Source: CAZRIT01 sp964600225
GTDB taxonomy: Bacteria > Bacillota > Clostridia > Christensenellales > CAG-138
NCBI GenBank assembly: GCA_964600225.1
Contig: CAZRIT010000012.1
Coordinates: 1-37,504 of the forward strand
DNA: 37,504 bases
Reading direction: 5' to 3'
Shown: piece by piece, positions 15,616-23,632 of the stretch
Layout of the letters: every line of letters begins with the position of its first letter
Numbering within the stretch: position 1 is the first letter of the stretch
The notes under the pieces: model-generated
Told to the model about the DNA's origin: nothing
Seen by the model: only the letters and a program-made list of their open reading frames with translations
Databases searched by the model: none
Position numbers and translations under genes: made by a program

Positions 15616-16736
15616 ACGACCGTGTTCTTTTTGAGGATGATGGGGAAGTCCGCATAGCCGATGAGCGAGCGACCGTCGCGGATGGAGGAGCCTTTGTCGA
15701 GGATGACATGGTCCAGCGAGCAGCCGCTGCCCACGGTGACGCCCTGCATGAGGATGCTGTTGCGGACGGTCGCGCCCTCGGATACGGTGGCGCCGCGGAA
15801 GAGCATGCAGTTTTCCACCGTGCCGTCGATTTGGCAGCCGTCGGCGAGCATGGCGTTTTTGATGACGGCGTTTTTGCCGTAGCGGCTGGGCACCTCGTCC
15901 TTGACCTTGGTGTAGACGGGGTGCGCGGGGTTAAAGAGGTCGTTTCGGACGTTCTCCGTCAGCAAATCCATATTGAAGCGGTAGTAATCGTTGACCGAAT
16001 CGAGCCTTGCCACATAGCCGTCGTAGCGGTAGCCGAACATCTTTAATGTGGAGACCTTGCGCAGCAGGATATCGCGCAGCAGGTCGTACTCGCCGCGGGC
16101 GAAGGATTCCTCCACCAGGTATTCCAGCAGGCGCTTATCCATCACGAACACGTCGCAGCTGCGGTAGGGCGTGCGCGGGCGGTAGGGGTTGAGCTCCAGC
16201 CCCGTGACATGGCCGCTTTCGTCCATCTCCAGCCGTAGATCTGCGTTCTGCTCCTCGGGCCTGGTCATATCGGTTTCGTTATAGAGCATGGTCACGTCCG
16301 CGCCCGTGGCGATGTGGTGGGCCAGCAGATCGTTGAAGGTCATGTTGAATATGATGTGGCTGCCCGTTACGATGACGTAGCGCTGCGGGCAGCGGCGCAC
16401 ATACCCCATGCAGGAACGCAGCGCGTCCACGCTGCCGCGGTATACGCCCGTATTCTCCTTGGTCATAAACGGCGGCAGGATGAACAGGCCCTCGCGTTTG
16501 CGGTGCAGATCCCATTCCTTGCCCGAGCCAAGGTGATCCATGAGCGAGTGATAGTTCTTTTGCGTAATGAGGCCGACGCTGGTAACGCCCGAGTTGACCA
16601 GGTCGCTGAGGATAAAATCGATACAGCGATAACGCCCGCCAAAAGGCACGGCGGCTACGGAGCGGGAATAGGTCAGATCGCGCAGCAACGGGTTGTTATC
16701 GCCTGTGTAGATGAGTCCGCACGCATCGGCTATCAT
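15612..16736 (-). CDS. glgD: glucose-1-phosphate adenylyltransferase regulatory partner GlgD
   Basis: A 374-residue homologue of ADP-glucose pyrophosphorylase. It begins MIADACGLIYTGDNNPLL, where the catalytic GlgC has the GGxGxRL nucleotide loop, and that loop is absent here, the mark of GlgD. VPFGGRYRCIDFILSDLVNSG and the C-terminal left-handed helix repeats (ATVSEGATVRNSILMQGVTV) are retained. In Bacillota GlgD pairs with GlgC and tunes its activity. ATGA overlaps with glgC upstream and glgA downstream. Confidence 0.93.
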   Translation of the reverse strand: MIADACGLIYTGDNNPLLRDLTYSRSVAAVPFGGRYRCIDFILSDLVNSGVTSVGLITQKNYHSLMDHLGSGKEWDLHRKREGLFILPPFMTKENTGVYRGSVDALRSCMGYVRRCPQRYVIVTGSHIIFNMTFNDLLAHHIATGADVTMLYNETDMTRPEEQNADLRLEMDESGHVTGLELNPYRPRTPYRSCDVFVMDKRLLEYLVEESFARGEYDLLRDILLRKVSTLKMFGYRYDGYVARLDSVNDYYRFNMDLLTENVRNDLFNPAHPVYTKVKDEVPSRYGKNAVIKNAMLADGCQIDGTVENCMLFRGATVSEGATVRNSILMQGVTVGSGCSLDHVILDKGSSIRDGRSLIGYADFPIILKKNTVV

Positions 16737-17959
16737 GATTCGCTGCCTCCCTCCTCGGAATTCTCGGTGGCTACGGCGCCCACGGGCAGGTGCGCGCCCG
16801 CGCAGATGCAGATATCGTTGCCCACGATGGTGATGCCGTCGGTGAGCGAAAGATCGACCATGCTGTTGTCGGCCGATGCATCGCCAATGACGGCGTTGTC
16901 GCCGATGTGGGCGTTTTCGCCGATGATGGCGCGGGTGATGACGGCGTTTTTGCCGATGACCGCGCCCGGAAAGATCACCGAATCGGTGATGACCGCGCCG
17001 GGTGCCACGCGGACGTTATAGAACAGTACGCTGTGGTTGACGGTGCCCTGCACCACTGCGCCTTCGGTGACGAGGCTTTGGGTAATGACGGCGGTTTCGG
17101 CGGCGTAGTGCGGCGGCATGATGGGGTTTTTGCTGTAAATACGCCAGTTGAGATTGTCCAGCTTCAGCTTGGGCGGATCGTTGATGAGATCCATATTCGT
17201 TTCCCAAAGGCTCTTAATCGTGCCGACGTCCTTCCAATAGCCCTCAAACGGGTAGGCGTACATCGGCAGACCGTCGGCAAGCATGGCGGGGATGATATCC
17301 CGACCGAAATCGTGGTAGGAGCTGTCGCACTCGTCGTCGCGGCGCATGTATTCGTGCAGCAGCTGCCAATCGAAAATATAGATGCCCATCGAGGCCAGGT
17401 TGGACTTGGGTACCGCGGGTTTTTCGTCGAAGGAGAGGATGCGCTTGTTTTCATCCGCGTTCATGATGCCGAAGCGGTGCGCTTCCTCCATGGGCACGGG
17501 CAGCACCGCGATGGTGGCGGCCGCGCTCTTTTTCCTATGGAAGCGCAGCATATCGCCGTAGTCCATCATGTAGACGTGATCGCCCGAAAGGATGAGCACA
17601 TCGTCGGGATCGTACTGGCTGATGAACTCCCTGTTTTGCCAGATGGCGTTGGCGGTGCCCGTGTACCACTGGCCGTCGGCGCCCGTGACATACGGCGGCA
17701 GCACGAACACGCCGCCGTTCATGCGGTCGAGATCCCAGTGCTGGCCCGTGCCGATGTAGGAATTGAGCGCGAGCGGGCGGTACTGCGTTAACACACCGAC
17801 GGTGTCGATCTCGCTGTTGACACAGTTGCTGAGAGGAAAATCGATGATGCGGTACTTGCCGCCGAATGGTACGGCGGGCTTTGCCATACTGCTGGTCAGT
17901 ACGCCGAGCCGACTGCCCTGGCCGCCGGCTAGCAGCATTGCGACAATGCGTTTTTTCAT
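16733..17959 (-). CDS. glgC: glucose-1-phosphate adenylyltransferase (catalytic)
   Basis: A 408-residue enzyme making ADP-glucose from ATP and glucose-1-phosphate. The intact nucleotide loop LLAGGQGSRLG, PAVPFGGKYRIIDFPLSNC, HVYMMDYGDML and FDEKP are all present. The C-terminal part is a left-handed beta-helix. The frame runs back to 18019, but ATG 17959 is chosen for its AGGAGG site 7 bases upstream and its overlap with the glgB stop. It ends by ATGA overlap with glgD. Confidence 0.95.
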   Translation of the reverse strand: MKKRIVAMLLAGGQGSRLGVLTSSMAKPAVPFGGKYRIIDFPLSNCVNSEIDTVGVLTQYRPLALNSYIGTGQHWDLDRMNGGVFVLPPYVTGADGQWYTGTANAIWQNREFISQYDPDDVLILSGDHVYMMDYGDMLRFHRKKSAAATIAVLPVPMEEAHRFGIMNADENKRILSFDEKPAVPKSNLASMGIYIFDWQLLHEYMRRDDECDSSYHDFGRDIIPAMLADGLPMYAYPFEGYWKDVGTIKSLWETNMDLINDPPKLKLDNLNWRIYSKNPIMPPHYAAETAVITQSLVTEGAVVQGTVNHSVLFYNVRVAPGAVITDSVIFPGAVIGKNAVITRAIIGENAHIGDNAVIGDASADNSMVDLSLTDGITIVGNDICICAGAHLPVGAVATENSEEGGSES

Positions 17960-19863
17960 GGCAATTCCTCCTGCTGTGTAGTACGAATCGGCGCGGTTTT
18001 CTTTTGGAACGTATAGCAAACCGCCGCATAGGGCGGCAGCCGCAGATTCACGCGGTACGGGTGCTCCTCAAACGGCTCGTCGAGGGTCAGCGTGGGGGCG
18101 TTGGGGTAATCGCCCGTGCCGCCGTAGCAGGGCGCGTCGGTGGAGAACACCTCGGTGTAGCGCCCGTATTCGGGCGAGCCGATGCTGAACGTCTCCCACG
18201 GCTCGGGCGTAAAATTGAACGTCCACAGCAGGGAATTTCCTTTGCGGTCGGTGCGCGTGAACGCGAGGATCGAGTGGAGGCTGTCGTCCACGCAGCACCA
18301 GCGGAAGCCTTCCCAGGTGTTGTCGCACTGGTACAGGGCGGGCGACGCGGTGTAGAAATGGTTCAGGTCGCGCACGAACCGCTGCATCTCGGCATGCTTA
18401 TTGTACTCCAACAGGAACCATTCCAATGATTCATCAAAGCGCCATTCCACAAATTGCCCGTATTCATCGCCCATAAACATCAGTTTTTTCCCGGGATGCG
18501 CAAACTGGTACGCAAACATCAACCGTAGTTGCGCAAACTGCTGCCAGTAATCACCCGGCATCTTGCCGATGAGGCTCAGCTTGCCGTGCACCACCTCGTC
18601 GTGGGAAAACGGCAGCACATAATGTTCCGAAAACGCATAGCACAGCGAAAACGTCAGCTTGTCGTGGTGGAACTTGCGAAACAGGCTGTCCATTTGCATG
18701 TAGGAAAGCGTATCGTTCATCCAGCCCATGTTCCACTTGAATGTAAACCCAAGCCCGCCATCGGACGAGGCGTGCGTAACACACGGGAAGGAGGAGCTCT
18801 CCTCGGCAAACAGCAGCTTGTGCCCGGGTAGGTTCTCCACGGCGTCGCCAAGCTTTCTTAAAAATTCCACCGCCGCCAGGTTCTCCCTGCCGCCGAAGCG
18901 GTTGGGCAGCCACTCGCCCTCGCGCTTGTCAAAATCCAGATACAGCATGCACGAGACCGCGTCCACGCGGATGCCGTCGAAATGGTACTCGTTGAGCCAG
19001 AACATGGCGGAGGAGAGCAAAAACGACTGCACCTGCGTCTTTTCAAAATCGAACAGCAGCGTGCCCCAGGAGGGCATATCGCTGCGCAGCGGATTGGCGT
19101 GCTCAAACAACGGCGTCCCGTCAAAGCGCGCCAGGCCGTGCGCATCGCGCGTAAAATGCGCGGGCACCCAGTCCATGATGACGCCAATGCCCTTTTCGTG
19201 CGCGCGATCGACCAGAAACATCAGGTCCTCGCCCGCGCCGTAGCGCGACGTGGCGGAAAAATAGCCCGTCACCTGATAGCCCCAGCTTGGGTCGTAGGGA
19301 TAGGCCATGATGGGCATCAGCTCGATGTGCGTATAGCCCATTTCGGAAACATAATCGATCAGCTCGTATGCAAGCTCGCGGTACGAAAGCCCCTTTTTCC
19401 AAGAGCCCAGATGCACCTCATAGATGCTCATGGGACGGTCGAACGGCTCGGTGCGGCTGTTGAGATAGACGCTGTCCGTCCAGCGATAATGCGGAATACC
19501 CGTTACGACGGAGGCTGTGCCGCCCCGTTCGCTGTGGAAGGAAAACGGGTCCGCCTTGAGGACGCGTTCCCCGTCGGCGCCGCCGATGCAAAACTTGTAC
19601 AGATCGCCCTCGTTGGCGATGCCGATGTGCACCTCCCACACGCCCGTCGTGCCCAGACGGTGCATGGGATCGGCCTGCGGATTCCAGCCGTTGAACGTGC
19701 CCACGACGCTGACATACTCCGCATATGGCGCCCAAACGGCAAACCGATAGACGGGCTCGCCGTATTCGCCCGTCATCGGATGACAGCCGAGCGACAGGTA
19801 GGCGGCCGTCGAAATGCCCTCGTTAAAATAATACAGGGCGGTATCGTCAATGTGATACGCCAT
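17956..19863 (-). CDS. glgB: 1,4-alpha-glucan branching enzyme
   Basis: A 635-residue GH13 enzyme forming alpha-1,6 branches in glycogen. Residues 1-120 are the carbohydrate-binding CBM48 part (FAVWAPYAEYVSVVGTFNGW). The catalytic barrel carries MDWVPAHF, the nucleophile D301 in FDGIRVDAVS, the acid/base E354 in LLFAEESS, and SHDEVVHGK. The start at 19863 has GGAGG 7 bases upstream; the Met at 19884 lies on the far side of that site. First gene of the glg operon, with a divergent promoter against the AEC transporter gene. Confidence 0.94.
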   Translation of the reverse strand: MAYHIDDTALYYFNEGISTAAYLSLGCHPMTGEYGEPVYRFAVWAPYAEYVSVVGTFNGWNPQADPMHRLGTTGVWEVHIGIANEGDLYKFCIGGADGERVLKADPFSFHSERGGTASVVTGIPHYRWTDSVYLNSRTEPFDRPMSIYEVHLGSWKKGLSYRELAYELIDYVSEMGYTHIELMPIMAYPYDPSWGYQVTGYFSATSRYGAGEDLMFLVDRAHEKGIGVIMDWVPAHFTRDAHGLARFDGTPLFEHANPLRSDMPSWGTLLFDFEKTQVQSFLLSSAMFWLNEYHFDGIRVDAVSCMLYLDFDKREGEWLPNRFGGRENLAAVEFLRKLGDAVENLPGHKLLFAEESSSFPCVTHASSDGGLGFTFKWNMGWMNDTLSYMQMDSLFRKFHHDKLTFSLCYAFSEHYVLPFSHDEVVHGKLSLIGKMPGDYWQQFAQLRLMFAYQFAHPGKKLMFMGDEYGQFVEWRFDESLEWFLLEYNKHAEMQRFVRDLNHFYTASPALYQCDNTWEGFRWCCVDDSLHSILAFTRTDRKGNSLLWTFNFTPEPWETFSIGSPEYGRYTEVFSTDAPCYGGTGDYPNAPTLTLDEPFEEHPYRVNLRLPPYAAVCYTFQKKTAPIRTTQQEELP

Positions 19864-19896
19864 CGGAGGCCCTCCGTGCAACACAGATTCAAATAT

Positions 19897-19925
19897 ATCA
19901 TAGCACGATTTTGCTTTAATTGAAA
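19897..19925 (-). promoter_or_regulatory. candidate promoter of the glg operon
   Basis: On the minus strand TTTCAA (complement of 19920-19925), a 17-base spacer and TATGAT (complement of 19897-19902). The -35 match is weak, the -10 good. Confidence 0.45.
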
Positions 19926-19933
19926 GAGAGATA

Positions 19934-19942
19934 TGTTATAAT
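19934..19942 (+). promoter_or_regulatory. extended -10 promoter for the AEC transporter gene
   Basis: TGTTATAAT: a perfect TATAAT (19937-19942) with an extended -10 TG; a poor -35 (TTTAAT) lies 16 bases upstream. It faces away from the glg promoter and overlaps its upstream region. Confidence 0.55.
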
Positions 19943-19983
19943 GCCTTAGGTTCCCGCATGCGGCGGGACGGAAAGGGAAACGG

Positions 19984-20922
19984 ATGGAGAATTTACTGCT
20001 GTCGTTCAACGTGGTGGCGCCGCTGACGATCTATCTTTTGATCGGCGTCGTCATCCGACGCTGCGGCGTGCTCAACGACGATGCATGTACGCGCGTGACG
20101 CAAATTGTGTTTTATGCGGCGTTGCCCGCGCTGTGCGCCAAGAATATGATGGAGAGCGACCTTGCCGCCATCGTGCGCGATCCGTTCACGCTGTATCTGG
20201 CGCTGGGGGTGACGGTTGTGTTTGCCGTTACGGTGCTGCTGGTGCCGCGCTTTGAACGGGACGATCGCCGCCGCGGCGTGCTGGTGCAGGGGATATTCCG
20301 CAGCAACGACGGCATATTCGGCCTTGCGGTGGCTACGGCGCTGCTGGGCGCGGGCAACATCGGGCTGATGGTGGTGGGCGTCGCCATGACGATACCGATA
20401 TTCAACCTGTTTGGCGTGGCGGAGATGGAATACTTCAGCGGCAAGAAGCTCAGCATTGGCAAAGTGCTGCTCAAGGTGCTCAAAAACCCCATCATTTTGG
20501 GGTGTTTGGCGGGCTTTTTGCTGAACGTCCTGCACATTACCCTGCCGTCCGCCATCGTATCCACCATGGGCAACCTGGGCGGATTGTGCGCGCCGCTGGG
20601 GTTCATTGCGCTGGGCGCGCGGCTGTCGTTTTCCTCCATGAAGCGCAACCGCACGGCGCTTACGCTGGTGACGCTTCTGCGGCTCATCGTCATCCCCGCG
20701 TGCGCGCTGACGGTGTTCTATCTGCTGGGCTATCGCGGCGACCATCTGCTGGTGGTGATGATCATATTCGGCGCGCCGTCGGCCGTGACGACCTATGCGC
20801 TGGCCTCGGCCATGAACGGCGACGAGGAGCTGGCCAGCGAAATCGTGGCGGTGACGAGCGTGGTTTCGATCCTGACGGTGTTTCTGTTTATATTCCTGCT
20901 CAAACAACTGGGGGTGGCATGA
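19984..20922 (+). CDS. AEC (auxin efflux carrier) family transporter
   Basis: A 312-residue permease with about nine to ten membrane segments and the AEC layout: LLIGVVIRRCGVLNDD near the start, NDGIFGLAVATALLG in the middle, and the C-terminal GAPSAVTTYALASAMNGDEELAS typical of the family. Family members export or import small organic acids such as malate; the substrate here cannot be told. The stop TGA shares its A with the ATG of the alanyl-tRNA editing gene, so the two are coupled, probably by gene packing rather than shared function. Confidence 0.87.
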   Translation: MENLLLSFNVVAPLTIYLLIGVVIRRCGVLNDDACTRVTQIVFYAALPALCAKNMMESDLAAIVRDPFTLYLALGVTVVFAVTVLLVPRFERDDRRRGVLVQGIFRSNDGIFGLAVATALLGAGNIGLMVVGVAMTIPIFNLFGVAEMEYFSGKKLSIGKVLLKVLKNPIILGCLAGFLLNVLHITLPSAIVSTMGNLGGLCAPLGFIALGARLSFSSMKRNRTALTLVTLLRLIVIPACALTVFYLLGYRGDHLLVVMIIFGAPSAVTTYALASAMNGDEELASEIVAVTSVVSILTVFLFIFLLKQLGVA

Positions 20923-22127
20923 TGACAAAAAGGCTATATCATATCGACAGCCACATGCGCGAGGCGTTCGCCACGGTGCGTTCCTGCACGGCCGCGGAAG
21001 GCGGGTTCGAGGCGGTGCTCGATCAAACGGTGTTCTTTCCCACGGGCGGCGGTCAGCCGTGCGATCTGGGTACGATCGATGGCGTAGCGGTACTGGATTG
21101 CCGCGAGCGCGACGGCGAGGTTGTGCACCGCGTCGATGGCGAGCTGCCCGTTGGCAAGACGGTGGCGCTGAACATCAACTGGGCGCGCAGGTTTGACTTT
21201 ATGCAGCAGCACACGGGCGAGCACCTGTTGAGCTTTGCCGCGTACAAGCTGTTTGCGGCGGCCAACATCGGCTTCCATCTGGCCGAAACGTATACGACCA
21301 TTGATTTTGACAAGCCGCTTACGCACGAGCAGCTTGTGGAGGCCGAAGCGCTGGCCAACGCATACGTCTGGCGGAATCTGGCGGTATTGACAACGCTGTA
21401 TGAAACGGAGGCGGATATTGCCGCGCTGCCGCTGAGAAAGCACGCAGAGGGGCTGACTGCGCCCATCCGCGTGGTGCAGGTGGAGGGGGCCGATTGCTGC
21501 ACCTGCTGTGCGCCGCATTGCGCGCGCACGGGCGAGGTGGGCATGGTGCTGATTACCGATGCGGCCGCCTACAAGGGCGGCACGCGGGTGACGTTTTTGT
21601 GCGGGCAGCGCGCAAGCGTGCATGCGCGTACCGTGCACGATACGCTGGAACGCCTGGCCCGCAGCTTTTCCACCGCGCGCGACAATGCGGAAGCTGCGGT
21701 CAAGAAGCAGGGCGAACTGCTCAACGCAGCCAAGTGCAGCGAGCGCGAGCTGACGCGCGCGCTGAACGGGTATGTTGCAGCCGAACTGAAAGGCACGCAG
21801 GAGACCGTCGGCGGCCACAGGCTGATCGTGGCGCTGTTGGAGAATACCGACGCGGTCAGGCTCAAGGATCTGGCGCAGCAGACGGCCGTGGGCGACGCGC
21901 TGACGGTGCTGTTGAGCCGATACGACGGGAAGCTGCTGTATGTGGTTGCATGCGGGGAGGCGTTTTCCCTTGGCGTTTCGGAGCCCGTGCAGGCAGTCAA
22001 CGCCGCAACGGGCGGCAAGGGCGGCGGGCGCGGCACGCTGGCGCAGGGCATGTCTGTGGCAACCGACGGACTGACGGAAACGGTGGAGCAATTGCATCGC
22101 TATTTTCGGCAGCGGTTGAAGGGCTGA
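20922..22127 (+). CDS. alanyl-tRNA editing protein (AlaX-like with DHHA1 domain)
   Basis: A 401-residue stand-alone AlaRS editing-domain protein that removes Ser or Gly wrongly attached to tRNA-Ala. FFPTGGGQPCDLG, the zinc ligands HTGEHLLSF and CTCCAPHCARTGEVG, and a C-terminal DHHA1 domain ending GGKGGGRGTLAQG are all present. ATG 20922 has GGGGG 7 bases upstream; the ATG one codon earlier (20919) is too near it but cannot be excluded. A long coiled segment (about residues 230-275) links editing and DHHA1 parts. It ends before a strong terminator. Confidence 0.9.
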   Translation: MTKRLYHIDSHMREAFATVRSCTAAEGGFEAVLDQTVFFPTGGGQPCDLGTIDGVAVLDCRERDGEVVHRVDGELPVGKTVALNINWARRFDFMQQHTGEHLLSFAAYKLFAAANIGFHLAETYTTIDFDKPLTHEQLVEAEALANAYVWRNLAVLTTLYETEADIAALPLRKHAEGLTAPIRVVQVEGADCCTCCAPHCARTGEVGMVLITDAAAYKGGTRVTFLCGQRASVHARTVHDTLERLARSFSTARDNAEAAVKKQGELLNAAKCSERELTRALNGYVAAELKGTQETVGGHRLIVALLENTDAVRLKDLAQQTAVGDALTVLLSRYDGKLLYVVACGEAFSLGVSEPVQAVNAATGGKGGGRGTLAQGMSVATDGLTETVEQLHRYFRQRLKG

Positions 22128-22150
22128 GCGTATTTTTGAGGCATTCCAAC

Positions 22151-22182
22151 AAACGGGCGGCTCGTACGAGCCGCCCGTTTTT
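22151..22182. terminator. bidirectional terminator, perfect 30-base palindrome
   Basis: AAACGGGCGGCTCGT is followed directly by its reverse complement (22151-22180) and two more T. A on the left and T on the right let it serve the alanyl-tRNA editing gene (plus) and the small membrane-protein gene (minus). Confidence 0.85.
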
Positions 22183-22221
22183 AGATGGAACGCTTGTTGT
22201 TCCCGCGTGGGGAAGGGAAGG

Positions 22222-22392
22222 TTACAGACCCTTGAACATGCAGGCCAGAGCCAGCAGCGCAAAGCCTGCGGTGACCAACCAGAACTTGATGTTGTCGAGG
22301 AACGCTACGTTGATGACGTTCAACTCACACAGCACACCGACCACGACAAGGATCAGGGCAATCAGGAATGTTAGTTTCTTCGGTAGGTTCAT
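22222..22392 (-). CDS. 56-residue small membrane protein
   Basis: A short gene with its own signals. It has an ATG at 22392, GGGAGG (complement of 22401-22406) 8 bases upstream, a promoter at 22425-22454 and a terminator after the TAA. The protein begins MNLPKKLTFLIALILVVVG. It has a first hydrophobic helix (about residues 7-22), a short loop containing ELNVINVAFLDNIKF, and a second helix (about 37-53) ending MFKGL. Two-helix proteins of this kind are common and mostly unnamed in Clostridia; no function is assigned. The combination of site, promoter, terminator and hydrophobic pattern makes it likely real. Confidence 0.75.
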   Translation of the reverse strand: MNLPKKLTFLIALILVVVGVLCELNVINVAFLDNIKFWLVTAGFALLALACMFKGL

Positions 22393-22424
22393 AGTAACTA
22401 CCTCCCAAGCAGATTATTTATTAC

Positions 22425-22454
22425 ATTATATCATGTCAAGCATGGAAAAGTAAA
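22425..22454 (-). promoter_or_regulatory. promoter of the 56-residue membrane-protein gene
   Basis: On the minus strand TTTACT (complement of 22449-22454), an 18-base spacer and a perfect TATAAT (complement of 22425-22430). A TTGACA within the spacer is too close to act as the -35 for this -10. Confidence 0.6.
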
Positions 22455-22459
22455 CCACA

Positions 22460-23584
22460 TCATTCCGTCAGCTCTTTCACAAAGCAGCGCCTGCGCTTGT
22501 GCTGCTCGGGGTTGTAGCGCTGCCACTGGGAGAGGATATTCTTGTTCTCCTCCAGCATCGGCCCCGTTTCGGCATACCGAAAGCCCGCACGGATGACCTT
22601 GTGCTGCATATCGTCAAGGATGATGGCGTTGACGCCCGTACCCTGCAAATCGGGCCGCACAGCAATCAGCAGCAGGTCCAAAGTATCATTTTTGCCCTTG
22701 AGCGCTTTCAACAGCGGTATCCACCCAAACGGCACCGTGCGGCCGCGGTTTTTCTGCATGGCGCGGTCGAGCGACGGGCACGCAATGCCAAACGCCACCA
22801 GCTCGTCGCGATCATTATAGACAAACGACGTGGTGCGGTTATCGACCATGGGCATGAATTCCTTCGTATACTTTTCCATCTGCGCATCGGTCATGGGCAC
22901 AACCCCGAACAATGCGCCGTAGGTATCGTTGAACAGTTGGAACACGTCCCGCATGAGCTTTTGGACGGGGGCCTGCGACAGGTTGACGGTATGCAGCTTT
23001 TTGCGCCGCTTCAAAAACTCGCTCATATGCGTGAGGCGTTCGTCAGGCGTTTCCGGCAGCGCAAAGCGGTATTCCACCCAGTCCACCTGCTTTTGGTAGC
23101 CGCGGCGCGCCATCTGCGTGAGATAATACGGGTAATTGTAATAGGTGTAGAACAGGCTCAGCCGATCGAACCCTTCCACCAGCATCCCTTCCCGATCCAT
23201 ATCGGAAAAACCGAGCGGCCCGTGCACGGCCACGCACCCGAGGGATTGCGCCCAGCTTTCCACGGCGGCAAACAGCGCGTCCACGACCTCGTCGTCATCG
23301 ATGAAATCGATGTGGGAGATGTTCAGGTAGCGCTTGCCGAACTTGGCGTTCGCTTTCTCGTTGAGAATGCCGCAGATGCGGCCGACGATGGCGCTGTCGC
23401 GGTAGGCGAGAAAGCACTTGGCATCGCAGTATGCAAATGCGGGGTTCTTGTCGCGCTGCATATCGGCAACCTGACTGGTCAATATGTCAGGGACGTAGTA
23501 CGGGCAATCCTTGTACAATTCGAGCGGGAACTCCATAAACTTGACCAGCTCCCGCTTTGTGACAGCTTCTTTGACGGTAACCAA
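22460..23584 (-). CDS. GNAT-fold acetyltransferase-like protein
   Basis: A 374-residue protein with an N-terminal region VKEAVTKRELVKFMEFPLELY, then CFLAYRDSAIVGRICGILNEKAN and AVHGPLGFSDMDREGMLVEG. A second half contains LLLIAVRPDLQGTGVNAIIL, which looks like a GNAT acetyl-CoA-binding loop (RPDLQGTG). The family is widespread in Clostridia and Bacteroidia and has no assigned substrate. The start is TTG 23584, supported by GGAGGGGG 9-10 bases upstream and by the absence of any closer ATG/GTG. It lies 48 bases after the DUF4349 gene on the same strand, so they may be co-transcribed. Confidence 0.72.
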   Translation of the reverse strand: MVTVKEAVTKRELVKFMEFPLELYKDCPYYVPDILTSQVADMQRDKNPAFAYCDAKCFLAYRDSAIVGRICGILNEKANAKFGKRYLNISHIDFIDDDEVVDALFAAVESWAQSLGCVAVHGPLGFSDMDREGMLVEGFDRLSLFYTYYNYPYYLTQMARRGYQKQVDWVEYRFALPETPDERLTHMSEFLKRRKKLHTVNLSQAPVQKLMRDVFQLFNDTYGALFGVVPMTDAQMEKYTKEFMPMVDNRTTSFVYNDRDELVAFGIACPSLDRAMQKNRGRTVPFGWIPLLKALKGKNDTLDLLLIAVRPDLQGTGVNAIILDDMQHKVIRAGFRYAETGPMLEENKNILSQWQRYNPEQHKRRRCFVKELTE

Positions 23585-23632
23585 GATCGTTATCCCCCTC
23601 CAAAATCCCCGTCGCCGCGGACGCGGCAGCGG

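Noticed and set aside
22427..22437. TTGACA directly before TATAAT (minus strand) as the promoter of the small membrane protein
   Set aside because: The two hexamers are only about 3 bases apart; a -35 18 bases from the -10 (TTTACT) is the workable one.
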